From contig WHVY01000001.1 in assembly GCA_022266195.1 (NCBI GenBank), positions 12,462,001 through 12,526,000 of the forward strand: a DNA stretch of 64,000 nucleotides, written 5' to 3'. Made by a program: the position numbers and the translations under genes. The notes below the pieces were generated by a model that saw nothing but the letters and a program-made list of their open reading frames with translations, searched no databases and was not told the origin of the DNA. The first letter of the stretch is position 1. Each line of letters opens with the position of its first letter. This document shows positions 46,072 through 57,600 of the stretch, piece after piece. The DNA is from Tetranychus cinnabarinus. Taxonomy: Eukaryota; Arthropoda; Arachnida; Trombidiformes; Tetranychidae.

Positions 46072-48837
46072 TTGTTTGCTTCGTTTTCCATCAACCATAT
46101 TAAATTCATCATGAGAATTGCCATAATTGGACAGAGCATTTTTGCTAGCTCAGTGTTTGATGAGCTAGTTAAACGAGGACACACGATCGTTGGTGTATTT
46201 ACAGTTGCTGATTCGGAAGATGGTCGACCAGATCCATTGGCATTAACAGCTTCCTCAGCCGATGTACCTGTTTTCAAGTTTAAGCGGTGGCGCATTAAGG
46301 GAGCCATTATCCCATCTGTTTTTGCTTCTTACAAGTCAGTTAATGCAGAGTTGAATGTTTTACCCTATTGTACACAATTTATCCCATTAGATGTAATTAA
46401 TTATCCGTCAAAAGGTTCTATTTGTTATCATCCATCATTATTACCTCGTCATCGTGGTGCTTCATCCATTAACTGGACTCTCATCGAAGGTGATGCTGAA
46501 GCCGGTTTTACCATCTTTTGGCCCGATGATGGTCTTGACACTGGTCCCATTTTACTTCAAAGATCGGTAGCTGTCTCTATTAATGACACGGTTGAAAGTC
46601 TGTACAACAATTTTCTGTTTCCTGAAGGAATTAAAGGAATTGCTGATGCTGTTGATATGATTAAGTCGGGAACTGCTCCATCCATCGCACAAACAGAGGA
46701 AGGTGCCTCATACGATGCTATGTTGAATAAAGATGAACTTTGTCGTTTACCTGTTGGCTCATTAACAGGATTAAAGTTGCATAATTTTATTAGAGGTATG
46801 GATAAAGTTCCTGGTTCATGGATAATCTTACAAGATGAGAAGGTTCGTCTTTTTGGCTCAAGTTTGGTGACCAGCAATAGTAAACCATTGACTGGTACTC
46901 AAATTACAATTGAAGGAAGCGATAAACCTGGGCTCATCAACGAAAAAGGATTAATAATATTCGGTACAGATGATGTTGCTGTCTGTGTCAGTCGGTTACA
47001 GCTTGTCAGCTCTGGTAAAATGATTGCTGCTTCAAAATGGGGATCAACTGAATCGACTACAAAGATTGAGTTTACCAATGATGAGAAAGAATCAATTGTT
47101 ACACCAATCAAAGAAATGTGGAAATCAATTTTGAGAAATGAAGTTGATGATGATACAGATTTCTTCAAATCTGGAGCTGGTTCCATGGACGTTACTCGAC
47201 TGGTAGAAGAAGTTAAAGATACCTGTCCAAATATGGATAAACTGAGCAATGAAGATGTTTATATGAACACAACGCTATCGGAATTCACCCAAGCAGTAGT
47301 ATTATTAAGTCGGTCTGCGGGTGCGGAATCGTCAATCCAAATAGACTTGGTCCGATTGACAGCAAATAAAAGAGAAATTTCCTTTCCAAATCAACTGTTC
47401 ATCAATGGACGATTTGTTGATTCGTCAAATGGCAAAACAATACCAACATACAATCCTGCAAATGAACAAATAATTTGCTCAGTCCATGCTGCAACTCCTG
47501 AAGATGTTGATTCTGCTGTTGAAGCAGCACAGAAAGCTTTTGATTCAGGAGAATGGTCCAAAATGTCAGCTCGTGATCGCGGCCGTTTGTTATACAAATT
47601 AGCTGACTTGATGGAGGCCCATAAAGAAGAATTGGCTACAATTGAATCGCTTGATTCAGGAGCTGTATATACTCTTGCTCTTAAAACGCACATTGGTATG
47701 TCTATCGAAACATGGAGATACTTTGCTGGTTGGACTGATAAGATTCAAGGCTCAACTATACCCATTTCCCACGCAAGACCCAACCGTAACTTAACGCTGA
47801 CTAAACGTGAACCTCTCGGTGTTTGCGGTATAATAACACCCTGGAATTATCCACTCATGATGGTGTCATGGAAAGCAGCAGCTTGTCTTGCAGCAGGCAA
47901 CACTTTGGTTCTCAAGCCAGCCCAAGTGTCTCCATTAACAGCACTTAAATTGGCTGAGTTAACTGTTAAGGCAGGTTTTCCTCCAGGAGTTTTCAACGTC
48001 TTACCAGGCTCAGGCTCAGTCATTGGTGTAGCTATATCATCTCATCCTAATATTAGAAAATTGGGTTTCACTGGATCGACACCAATTGGAAAAGAAATCA
48101 TGAAAAGTTGCGCTATTTCCAATGTAAAGAAAGTTTCTCTGGAATTGGGTGGAAAATCACCTCTGATTATTTTTGCTGATGCTGACTTGGATAAATCAGT
48201 TAGAATTGCAATGTCTTCAGTTTTCTTCAATAAAGGTGAAAATTGTATTGCTGCCGGTCGCATTTTCGTTGAAAACTCTATCCATGACAAATTCATCTCA
48301 AAGGTTATTGCTGAAACCAAAAAAATGGTAATTGGTGATCCTTTAGATCGTTCGACTGCCCATGGTCCTCAAAATCATCGAGCTCATCTGGAAAAGCTCA
48401 TCGAATACGTGCAAATTGGTTTAAAAGAAGGAGCTAAACTGGTTCATGGAGGTAAACAAGTGGATAGACCTGGCTTGTTTTTTGAACCCACAATATTCAC
48501 CGAAGTTACCGATGAAATGTTTATTGCTAAAGAAGAATCTTTTGGTCCAATCATGATTGTTTCAAGATTCAATGATGGTGATAGAGATGAAGTCATTGCT
48601 CGAGCAAACAATACAGAATACGGATTAGCCTCTGGTGTGTTAACCAAAGATTTAGATAAGGCTTTGTATGTGAGTGAAAAAATTACGGCTGGTACATGCT
48701 TTATTAATTGTTATAATAAAACTGATGTCGCTGCTCCTTTTGGTGGATTCAAACAATCTGGTTTTGGAAAAGATCTTGGTCAAGAAGCTCTTAATGAATA
48801 TCTTAAAACTAAAACAATCACAATTGAATATTCATAA
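46072..48837 (+). CDS. ALDH1L1: 10-formyltetrahydrofolate dehydrogenase (ALDH1L)
   Basis: Converts 10-formyl-THF to THF and CO2 with reduction of NADP, in the folate one-carbon pathway. The single 921-codon frame has three parts. A hydrolase/formyltransferase domain (about 14-325) holds the catalytic His in YHPSLLPRHRG (residue 120) and Asp in DDGLDTG (156). A carrier domain has the phosphopantetheine Ser in KSGAGSMDV (371). An aldehyde dehydrogenase domain (about 430-921) has Glu691 in LELGGKS and Cys725 in NKGENCIAAGR. Length agrees with the about 900-residue family. The family normally begins MKIAVIGQS, so the second Met (46,111, MRIAIIGQS) is the likelier cytosolic start; the extra 13 residues could be untranslated. 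It has no introns. AATAAA at 48,857 lies 20 bases past the stop. Confidence 0.93.
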   Translation: MFASFSINHIKFIMRIAIIGQSIFASSVFDELVKRGHTIVGVFTVADSEDGRPDPLALTASSADVPVFKFKRWRIKGAIIPSVFASYKSVNAELNVLPYCTQFIPLDVINYPSKGSICYHPSLLPRHRGASSINWTLIEGDAEAGFTIFWPDDGLDTGPILLQRSVAVSINDTVESLYNNFLFPEGIKGIADAVDMIKSGTAPSIAQTEEGASYDAMLNKDELCRLPVGSLTGLKLHNFIRGMDKVPGSWIILQDEKVRLFGSSLVTSNSKPLTGTQITIEGSDKPGLINEKGLIIFGTDDVAVCVSRLQLVSSGKMIAASKWGSTESTTKIEFTNDEKESIVTPIKEMWKSILRNEVDDDTDFFKSGAGSMDVTRLVEEVKDTCPNMDKLSNEDVYMNTTLSEFTQAVVLLSRSAGAESSIQIDLVRLTANKREISFPNQLFINGRFVDSSNGKTIPTYNPANEQIICSVHAATPEDVDSAVEAAQKAFDSGEWSKMSARDRGRLLYKLADLMEAHKEELATIESLDSGAVYTLALKTHIGMSIETWRYFAGWTDKIQGSTIPISHARPNRNLTLTKREPLGVCGIITPWNYPLMMVSWKAAACLAAGNTLVLKPAQVSPLTALKLAELTVKAGFPPGVFNVLPGSGSVIGVAISSHPNIRKLGFTGSTPIGKEIMKSCAISNVKKVSLELGGKSPLIIFADADLDKSVRIAMSSVFFNKGENCIAAGRIFVENSIHDKFISKVIAETKKMVIGDPLDRSTAHGPQNHRAHLEKLIEYVQIGLKEGAKLVHGGKQVDRPGLFFEPTIFTEVTDEMFIAKEESFGPIMIVSRFNDGDRDEVIARANNTEYGLASGVLTKDLDKALYVSEKITAGTCFINCYNKTDVAAPFGGFKQSGFGKDLGQEALNEYLKTKTITIEYS

Positions 48838-50404
48838 TCATCTTGGCATCATATCCAATAAATAACAAGGGCCTTTTCAAATTCAAAGCTGTTTGTTAAA
48901 TGTAATTGTCTATCTCCATTAATCAACTGAAACTTGTTTTTAAAACTATAATATTAATCATAAATTGTTTTACCTGTTCAATGTTTATTCACATTAAAAA
49001 ATATTCATGTTAAGAATGAGAATTTTTCAAATCTTTCACAATTTTATATTAACAGTTTATAAATGTATCCTACTTTTAAATTGATCAACCTAATCACTTG
49101 GACTAAATTGGACAAATCGGCGTACATGTATATTGATCATTTCTTAAATATTTGTTAAATACATTATAAAGCGTATGACGGGTAAAGTATTAGACGGGGT
49201 CGGCTTTTTTCAACCAAATCCACCACTTTTCATTATATTTTTTTTTACTGTATTTGTTATAAAATGATAAAACCAATATACTTCAACTAACGTCTATTGA
49301 AAGGTTCTGGGCTTGGTAATTCAATCCACACCGTCCGTTACGACCGATTGAAAGGTTAAATGAGAACTTCGAACTTTTCAAATTGGATTATCATTGCATA
49401 CTTGCTAGAACTTTCTTTATCTTCATTGCTGTTTAATTGTTCAATATTAGTGCATCGTGTGGAAGATAGCACTTTGGGTGTGGGTATGTGGTGGGAAATT
49501 AATTAGGACCCAAGTTCTGGTAAACCTGAAAGCTCACCCAGCTCTTTCCACTCTCGGAAAGAAGTCGATTTCATTACCGGATTGACCTGAAGAATCATAA
49601 CAGATGTAGCCAACAAATTACAAGCAACAATCATTTGATTTCATTGAACTGTACTGAATTTTCAATATAAGTAAGTAAACCAAAATGAAATACCAGATTA
49701 CCAAAAGTTATTGATTCACAAATACCGGTAACGAGGATGAATCTTTAATTTAACCTTGATTATCTCATCTTCAAATGAAAACGCAAGACAATGTAAACTT
49801 TTCTTCTCTCAATTACTAGATAATTCAATTTATCTTGATTAGCAATTTTTATCTTTGTAATTAACTTCTCTAGACTGGTTTCTGTTAACTAAATCAAGTT
49901 TGCTGGCCTTTAATCTTTTCAGACAAAAACAACAAAATCTATTTTCTGTTTACTGTTCGTCAAGTTTCAAATGAAGATTCAATTACAATTCATATTTTGT
50001 TGATGAATATTAGCTGCTCATCGTAATCAGAATAATAATCTAACAATGTTTAACCTTTTCAAAATGATTCAAAATGTAATTCCAATCATAAAAGTAATCA
50101 TGTTTTTTTCGTATTAAACTCATTCAGCACTCATTGAGATTCACCTTATCTTGATCACTATCATAGATTTCCAATGAATCAGTTACAATTATGATTTGTG
50201 ATTTGATTATTCATTTGATTATCGATCAAATTGATTAAATGATCAATGATCATCAGTTGATCATAAAATCACAATCTTAAATCAAAAATTATCTAATCAT
50301 TCAATGGAAACACAATCTTGCCCATCAATTTCAGAGATTGGAATAAGTTATAAACGTTTTACCGGATTCTGGTTTGATAAATCAAAATCATGAAGTCAAC
50401 GTCA

Positions 50405-50512
50405 AGTGAAAAAAAGAGAGAGAGAAAAATAAAAACAGAGACAGACAGGGAAAGAGGGAAAGAAAGAGAATGATGATATTGATGATATTGAGGGAGGGAA
50501 AGAGAGAGATGA
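50405..50512. repeat. Purine-rich (GA) simple sequence
   Basis: Runs of AGAGAGAGA, GGGAAAGAGGGAAAG and GATGATATTGATGATATTG make a strand-asymmetric tract about 250 bases upstream of the TATA-like motif. Its right half is shared with the duplicate at 41,690. Confidence 0.6.
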
Positions 50513-50721
50513 TAAATATGTGATAAAACTTTGGTTATATTTATCATAATCTTACAAAAATCCATTTGCTTCTCTGTTTTCATTTAGCTCACTTTGTAAC
50601 CAACTCACCACATTAATCATCTTCTAATCATCTCTTTCTTTCTCTATCTTCTCATCTTCTCATCTGTCTTCCTCCCTCCTTTAATACCTGTGTGACTATC
50701 ACGTTGGCCCATTGAACTGCT

Positions 50722-50729
50722 TATAAATA
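50722..50729 (+). promoter_or_regulatory. TATA-like motif, candidate cwo promoter
   Basis: TATAAATA, preceded 24-29 bases earlier by CACGTT (an E'-box variant of the CACGTG clock element). Both are preserved in the duplicate (41,925). A start site here would give a leader of about 0.9 kb before the ATG at 51,662. This is inference. Confidence 0.3.
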
Positions 50730-51661
50730 TAAAACCAGAAAAAATCCCAAGAAATAAAATCCTCTTAACCCATTTCTTGAGTTGACTTTTTTTCACCCAA
50801 AGAAAGGTAAACAAAACGGACAAACCAACCTTTACCAATCAACAAAATTGTTAACAACCATTCAACGGAAAACAGTTTAATTGTTTGTTAATTGTTGCTC
50901 ATCATCTACCTTACAATCAACATTTACACCAGTAAAGTACCGGTAACCATACGTGAACCCAATCTGTTGCTTGATCATTTGTGATCGTGTTTTCATTTTC
51001 AATTAAGGAATAAATCATTTCTTTTTAATCGCGTCTTAATCAACTTGATCAACATCTAAGGTAATTAGTTATTTGTGTCAATCCTAATCAACGTGCAACT
51101 TGTCAAATAGTTGATCTAAAGCCTCACATTTTCCTGACTAACCATTGCTTCGACTCTTAATTTTTCCCCTTTCCCTTCTCATCTGCTAATCATCATTAGT
51201 TTAATCACTGTCAATTGATTTTAAGAGAGGGAAAAAATGAAACTGAAAAATCAGTTGATTACAATTTTTAATGAAAAATGTTTAATGATGATAAGCTCAC
51301 AGTTGTAAGCCATTAATCACATTTCTTTCAATTAACTGAGGTAAAAATAGTTTTTAATTGTTTTTAAATCAACCATTAGTAACATTGTTTTCATGTTAAC
51401 CGATAACTTGAAAAACAAAACATTAAAAAGTCTATTTTTATTGAAATATTTGCAAATTAACTGATTGTTGAATTATGTTGATGATCAATTGTGCCTTTTA
51501 TAATTTCAATTTCACTTTGTTTTTACCAGATTAACTGAACATTGAAGTTAATCAACTACTGGAATCAAACAATCAACACTTTTGCAACTACATCAGTTCA
51601 TCTACCAGTTACACTGTTAACCGATAACCCAACATAACCAGATAACAATTAACATTGGACA

Positions 51662-54600
51662 ATGCACGACTATTTGCCAGGTTTTAATTTTCATCGTAAC
51701 GGGTAAACAAATTACTTTTATTACTTTAATTTCTCGCAATTACTTCCATACTTTATTAATTTAAATTGTTACCTTTATTTTTCACTCAGTCTCAAGTTAA
51801 TTTAAAACCAAACATTGATCCTAAACACTCAAGGTATTTTATGTGTAAACAATTAGGTTTTCATTAGTCTTTTTTATGTTTAACCATTTTGTCCCACCTT
51901 AATGTGTTAGCAAATTGTAATAATATCACTAACCACAATTAATATGAAAACAATTAATTTGTAAACGTGTCTATTTGGATCTCATAACAGTCAATAAATT
52001 GATAACTTGACCAAAAATCCCCATTCACTTTATTTCACTTTTTGTTTTGATTTGTAGACGAGATCCTTGTTTGAGTGAAAGCTTGATTTTGCTTGTTATC
52101 GCCATTGTCTCTCTCTGCTAATAGGAATGAAAACCCATCAAATTTGTTGATTGTTGACAGTAATTTAGTCGATCCAAGCTTAGTTTTTTGACAGACATTT
52201 TGATTGAATTTAAAAGCATCCAGAGAATAACAATGAAAACCCAAATTCCGAATAGCTAATTAAGTTGATTCTCTTCTTTCCTCCTTCATTTCTTTCTTCC
52301 TTTCCACATTTGTTTTTATATCTCCTTAACCCGGTAATGGACATCTTAGGAATCTTAATTTCCAGACTGGAAGTGAGAACTTTTCACCACCCACAATCCA
52401 CAGTCACTCTTACAATCCTAGTGACATAAGGACCAATCATTTGATTCATGAAAATGAAGATAGTAAAGATGGTACCTCTAAAAAGACTGTCCGAGTAAGT
52501 CTGATGTTTTGGCAACAAAATTGGTTGTCATCCTCTAATCCTTCATCTTGACCATCATAAATAGTATCTCTTTCATCTCATGTAAGTTAAATCGTGTGTG
52601 TGTGCGTTATTAATTGTCGAGGTATGAATGTGATTTGGTAAAGAAAAGGTTGCTCCAAGTGAATTTGCCTTTTAGTAAAGATAGCTGTTTCCAGACCAGA
52701 ATATTCAGTCAGTCGATAATTGATTCTCTATTTGCATTAATTGTTTCTCGCATTTTAATCTTGATGGATGTTTGAATGAGTAAATGTTTTTACAAAATAT
52801 TTCTGGTTTCTATTCTGGTTTATTCTGGTTACTTAATACACAATCCATATCTTATCAACTGGTCTTCAGTTTAGAAAGTCTCTGACTTGATTACAATCTT
52901 TAGTGACATCCAACCTCAAAAAGTATCCCTAGCGACATTCACTTTGTAACATTGTTGCTGCGATTGAAATATCCGTATAAGCATCGGGAAGCATTGGTAT
53001 TCATTTGTTATGATTACTTATTTTCATGGGTAAACTATGAGTCTATACTAGCTTCTTCAACTGCCTATCGAGGCTGATTATCTTGATCCTTGAAACCGGT
53101 TGATAAATCTCAACTGCAACCGTCAATGCCTGATGATCAGGCATTCATTTGAAAAGATAAGCAAAACCAAGGGCTTCATTGAGCAGCTATTTTTAATTTT
53201 AAACACGAGAAGCCAAAATAACGGAAATTTCAAGGTTTTTGAGGTTCGCAAATGTTAATGTTAACCCGTCTCCGTGTTACCTGTTTTTGTCATTGTTTTT
53301 GTCAACATAAAATACCTCCTTCTTGTGGTAGGATTATAGACTTGAAAGTGTCTTATCTACAGTGAGTCAGTTTCTTTTGCTCCTTGTGTACCAATGAAAA
53401 CACCTTTCGCCGTTATCTTTTGCTCTTCTTCTGATTCTTATCTCATGTCAATTTTCAATTTCAAAATGGTTGAATATCAGTGTGTTTAACTGAGGAGATT
53501 CCACCCTTACATCAGATTGAATCAACAAGACTACCGACTGAATGTTTCAATTGTTACTGTTTACCCTCACTACTAAGCTACCTTTGTCTTACCAGTTTCT
53601 GTGCACTGCTGATGTTTCTGGCTAATCTTCCATTCGTTTGCTCGATATTGTGAGACTTGATCATCAGGGGAGTTGACGACTAATAAACCAACTAGTTTAA
53701 CTAGTTAACCAAGATTGATAGAACCTAATTATATCTCAAGGTTTCCCTTCTCCCCGCGTGTTCTTCCTCCACTCAAATGTATGATCTGTTGACAATGATC
53801 ACTTGCCTGTTGCTTGATTATGCTTGACACGAGGCTTTCCCATTTTTTGTGGGTGACACATCGACTGGTTTATAATGTGCAGCTGATGGCCAACCAGTTC
53901 TACCCTTAGGCCTATTTACATGCTAAGCGAAAGATGAACCCAATGCGCAACACTCACATGCCTTGTTGAAAATCAATATTTACAGCGAAATGAAAAAGGA
54001 TAAATTGTTAGCTAATGGTTTGGTCTCGTGGATTAATCAAGTACACCTTTAATATTGGTTCTTATTACAACCTGTTGCGTATTGTTCATTAAGATTCCCA
54101 AAATAAGGGAAACACGAGGAGATAGGAATGATGGTTAAACCTGTTACAAAGCATGCTATTGATCTGTTGCACATGATATTTGGATTGAGATCATAACATG
54201 ATCAAATCCCTTGCTGAGTTTGGTTGGAAAAATTACAAGTATCTCGTGTTAAATTATCACCTAGCAATGAAAATTAAAAGGAGGATTCAAGTCTCTTTGG
54301 GGGCGGAAAAGATGAGACTCTATCTCTTTCCATGAGATCAATGAGCTTCGGAATGGATCACTACTTGCATCCAAGTTATTCAAGTCCATCGTCAAGTGGT
54401 CTCATTAAATTGATTGGCAACTCTGTTGAACAATTATCCAATTACATTCCAAGGAAAACATTGTTAAAAGAGAGTCTTGATGGCTTGTTGTTTATGATTA
54501 TCATTTATGGACAACAAGATGATACTTATGATCTTTGAATAAAATGGCAAAAATAAAGATAAAAAATACAGAATAATTGACTAATATTTGTCTGTTGATC

Positions 54601-57600
54601 CAGATTGTGCTGGAAAACGTGACCACGTGATGCTAAATCATCATCTCCAACAGCATCACAAGGCTTGGATACATTTGTTTTTTCAAACAAATTGTCATGA
54701 TATTCAATAATATTTACATTGATCACAACATTCAATATAAACAATCAGACAGCCTTCATATTTTTATATTACTGTTGCTCTTATTGGACATCTTTAGCCT
54801 GTGATGACGCTCAATGGGATGAACATTATCATTTTCAAACCCAAAGGCTTATTAGAGGTGATTTTTTCCTTGTTTATTTTCAAAGATTAACCCTGTCTGT
54901 ATGTTGATTAATCTGGTGATTCCTGATGTACGGATTGTAATTATATCAAGCCAAGTGTTTACTTACCAGTTTAAACAATCAAAATGGCTTTGCTCACATT
55001 GAACAATGATCAGTTAACGCGTGACTTGACTAAATCAGTTGGAAATATTTTTAAAAAGCACAATTTCCAATTCTGTTCTCACCACATTAATAACTTTTCC
55101 CATGCGAGGCTAATCATTAATGAACATTGAATTAGATGTTACAAGATAAAGATGATTATCAATTTGATTATGTTCACATTTCATCCATTCACCAGAATTT
55201 ATCCAATCCTCTTCCCATGTGATATCCTTTCAATTGGTTTAATTTAACCATAGTTTATTGATAAATGCTTGTTGATTGTTGATTAGCCAAATGGGTGAGA
55301 GTCTAGTTATACGGACACATATAATAAACAGTGCTATAGATTCAAATAAATAATCGATTATTATCGCGCTCTAGGTCGGACTAGGTTAGGTTAGGTTAGA
55401 TTAGGTTAGGTTAGGTTAGGTTAGGTTAGGTTTGGTTAGGTTCGGTTGGGCTTGGACGGCCTGGGGCCTCAATTAACGCCTTTGTTATTGTTTTGTGTCC
55501 GTATAACTAGACTGTTACCGCCAAATGTCAAGCTTTAATGTTTCATTTCAAACTATCACAAGTAAATTATCTGGTGAATTATAATTATCCTTTTGATTAT
55601 AATGAGTCCGGAAGAGCAACTATTTACTTGTAGGAGGAAAGTCCCAGTTGAGGCCGGTTCATCTCAATTGTTTACAATTAGTTAATCAACAGATAATCTA
55701 AATCCTTGTCAGTCTCTTCTCTTCAGATTATATAAATGCTAATTCATTTGCTTCTCGATTGGCCAAATCATTGCTCAAGTTTACCCAATTCAATTGCATA
55801 AACATTGAGAGTAATGTTTCAATTGAATTTATTGATTGCAATGATTATCGACTCATTTTCCGAGCCTTGGAACAAATTTGTATATTTAATTGTTGTATTA
55901 GGCGTTGAGTATTTTCTTGTGGCCGTAAGAATGATCTCAATGTTAATCAAAGCTCGTGATAATTTATCATCATCAGGTTCAATCTTTGCTGTCAATAACA
56001 ATAGGACAAGTTCATTCATTTAATATTAGATGATAGAAGACAAATTAGGGTAAATTAGTTGATCAAGATTAATAGTCAATTGAATTTGGACAATTATCAT
56101 GATACAAATCATTTGTATAACTACAAAACGTACATTAAAAAAGCAACCGTTTTCAGTCATTGAGTGGTTGTTGGTTTACATTGGTTACAATTTGAAGATG
56201 TGTAAACAGATTAATCACTTGAAATTGTCTACAATCAATGATAACAAATTGTGAGTAAAAAAGTCACATTTATTACAATGATAACACAAAAATATCGGAA
56301 TATTCTGGTTCATGTTGCCCATTGAAATGACAAAATTGATTCTCCTTTTCAGTTTATCCATCACGCGCTGTTAATTACAATGAATGATTAGATTTACCAT
56401 TTTGGACTATTGACCTTCTAACTAACTCTCTAACTGTTATTTATCAGTCTATTGTTAACATTAACATTGACAAAAATAGTTTAATTGATTCTCAAGTGTC
56501 AGACTTAAACATTTACCTTTCCATTTTGTATATCAAGTAGTTGCAACCAATGTAATCGTATGATTAGGCCTGAAAATTGAACCTGATTGGCAATTTTTAA
56601 GTGAATCCTGGTTTGGGTTTCTTGATTACTTTTGACTCAACCATTTTGTTTTATTATCATGGTTACTGGTGATTGTACCTTTGATTGTTTATCAATCGTA
56701 AAATTGATTGACGTTGTTAATTCATTTCTACTCTGAGGAGGGTACTGATAGTGATCTGAATCTAGGAGACAAAAATTGAGATCAAAAGTAACATTGGCAA
56801 GAAAACAACTTAATTGGGTTTTTCCGTTTACATTTGTGATTAAGGTTTGCACGCAATTTTTGTCAACTTAAATCACTAATTAATTGTCATAACTACGTGT
56901 GACAAATATCTGTACAACAGCTTTAACCAAAAATTTACGTGAAAACTGATTATAACGTTTAAGTATACGTAATACGTATTTGCTGTTAATGTGTTTAGTG
57001 TGACTTTCAATTTGTTTCCCATAAATGAATGGCTCTTGTTTCAATGTAAATTGAAGGCGATTACATTTTATCGCCACAATCAGCATGATTCACGCTCTTA
57101 TTTGTCTTTAATTCACGTGGTTTCAATCTCTATTACATTTAATCATTTCCAACATTTCTTATCAAGATTCTAACCAACAGTTGAGTAGTTTCAAGCATCA
57201 ATATTGAATAATTTTTGTTAATAACAACAAATGTTTGTGATTTCATTTAGGTGCGAGAGTAACATCGAAGAAACTAATATGAGATTGAATATTATTAATA
57301 AAAGAGGCCGATTGACATTTAACATTGATCTTATCGATTAAATGTGAAATTTACTCGAAACCCATAAAGCTATTATCAGCCAACCCAACAATCAGCAAAT
57401 TTCTGAGTCAATGTTGTCATATTTGTGCTTAATTTAGTACTATTGTTGCACTAAACCACCCATATCATGTGAATATATTATAACTTGAGAAATATTGTTA
57501 CGTTGATGGTGATAGAATCTATTTCAATGAGCAAGATAAAAATATACATAAATGATTACGATGGTTGGCATTTATTTTGAAAATCAATGCTATTCTTCAA

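Larger units (their letters stand above)
48838..51661 (+). other. 5' flank and presumed 5' UTR of the bHLH gene
   Basis: No gene seen. A part (50,471-50,722 and 51,607-51,661) is duplicated at 41.7-42.0 kb. A purine-rich simple repeat occupies about 50,405-50,512. A TATA-like motif at 50,722 is the only promoter candidate I can point to. Confidence 0.5.

Noticed and set aside
55382..55450. TTAGG tract as a telomere-fusion scar
   Set aside because: It lies inside a short element with perfect inverted ends, which explains it better.
55805..56023. 72-codon frame with a hydrophobic helix in cwo intron 2
   Set aside because: No homology recognised, no splice or promoter context, and typical of chance frames in AT-rich DNA.
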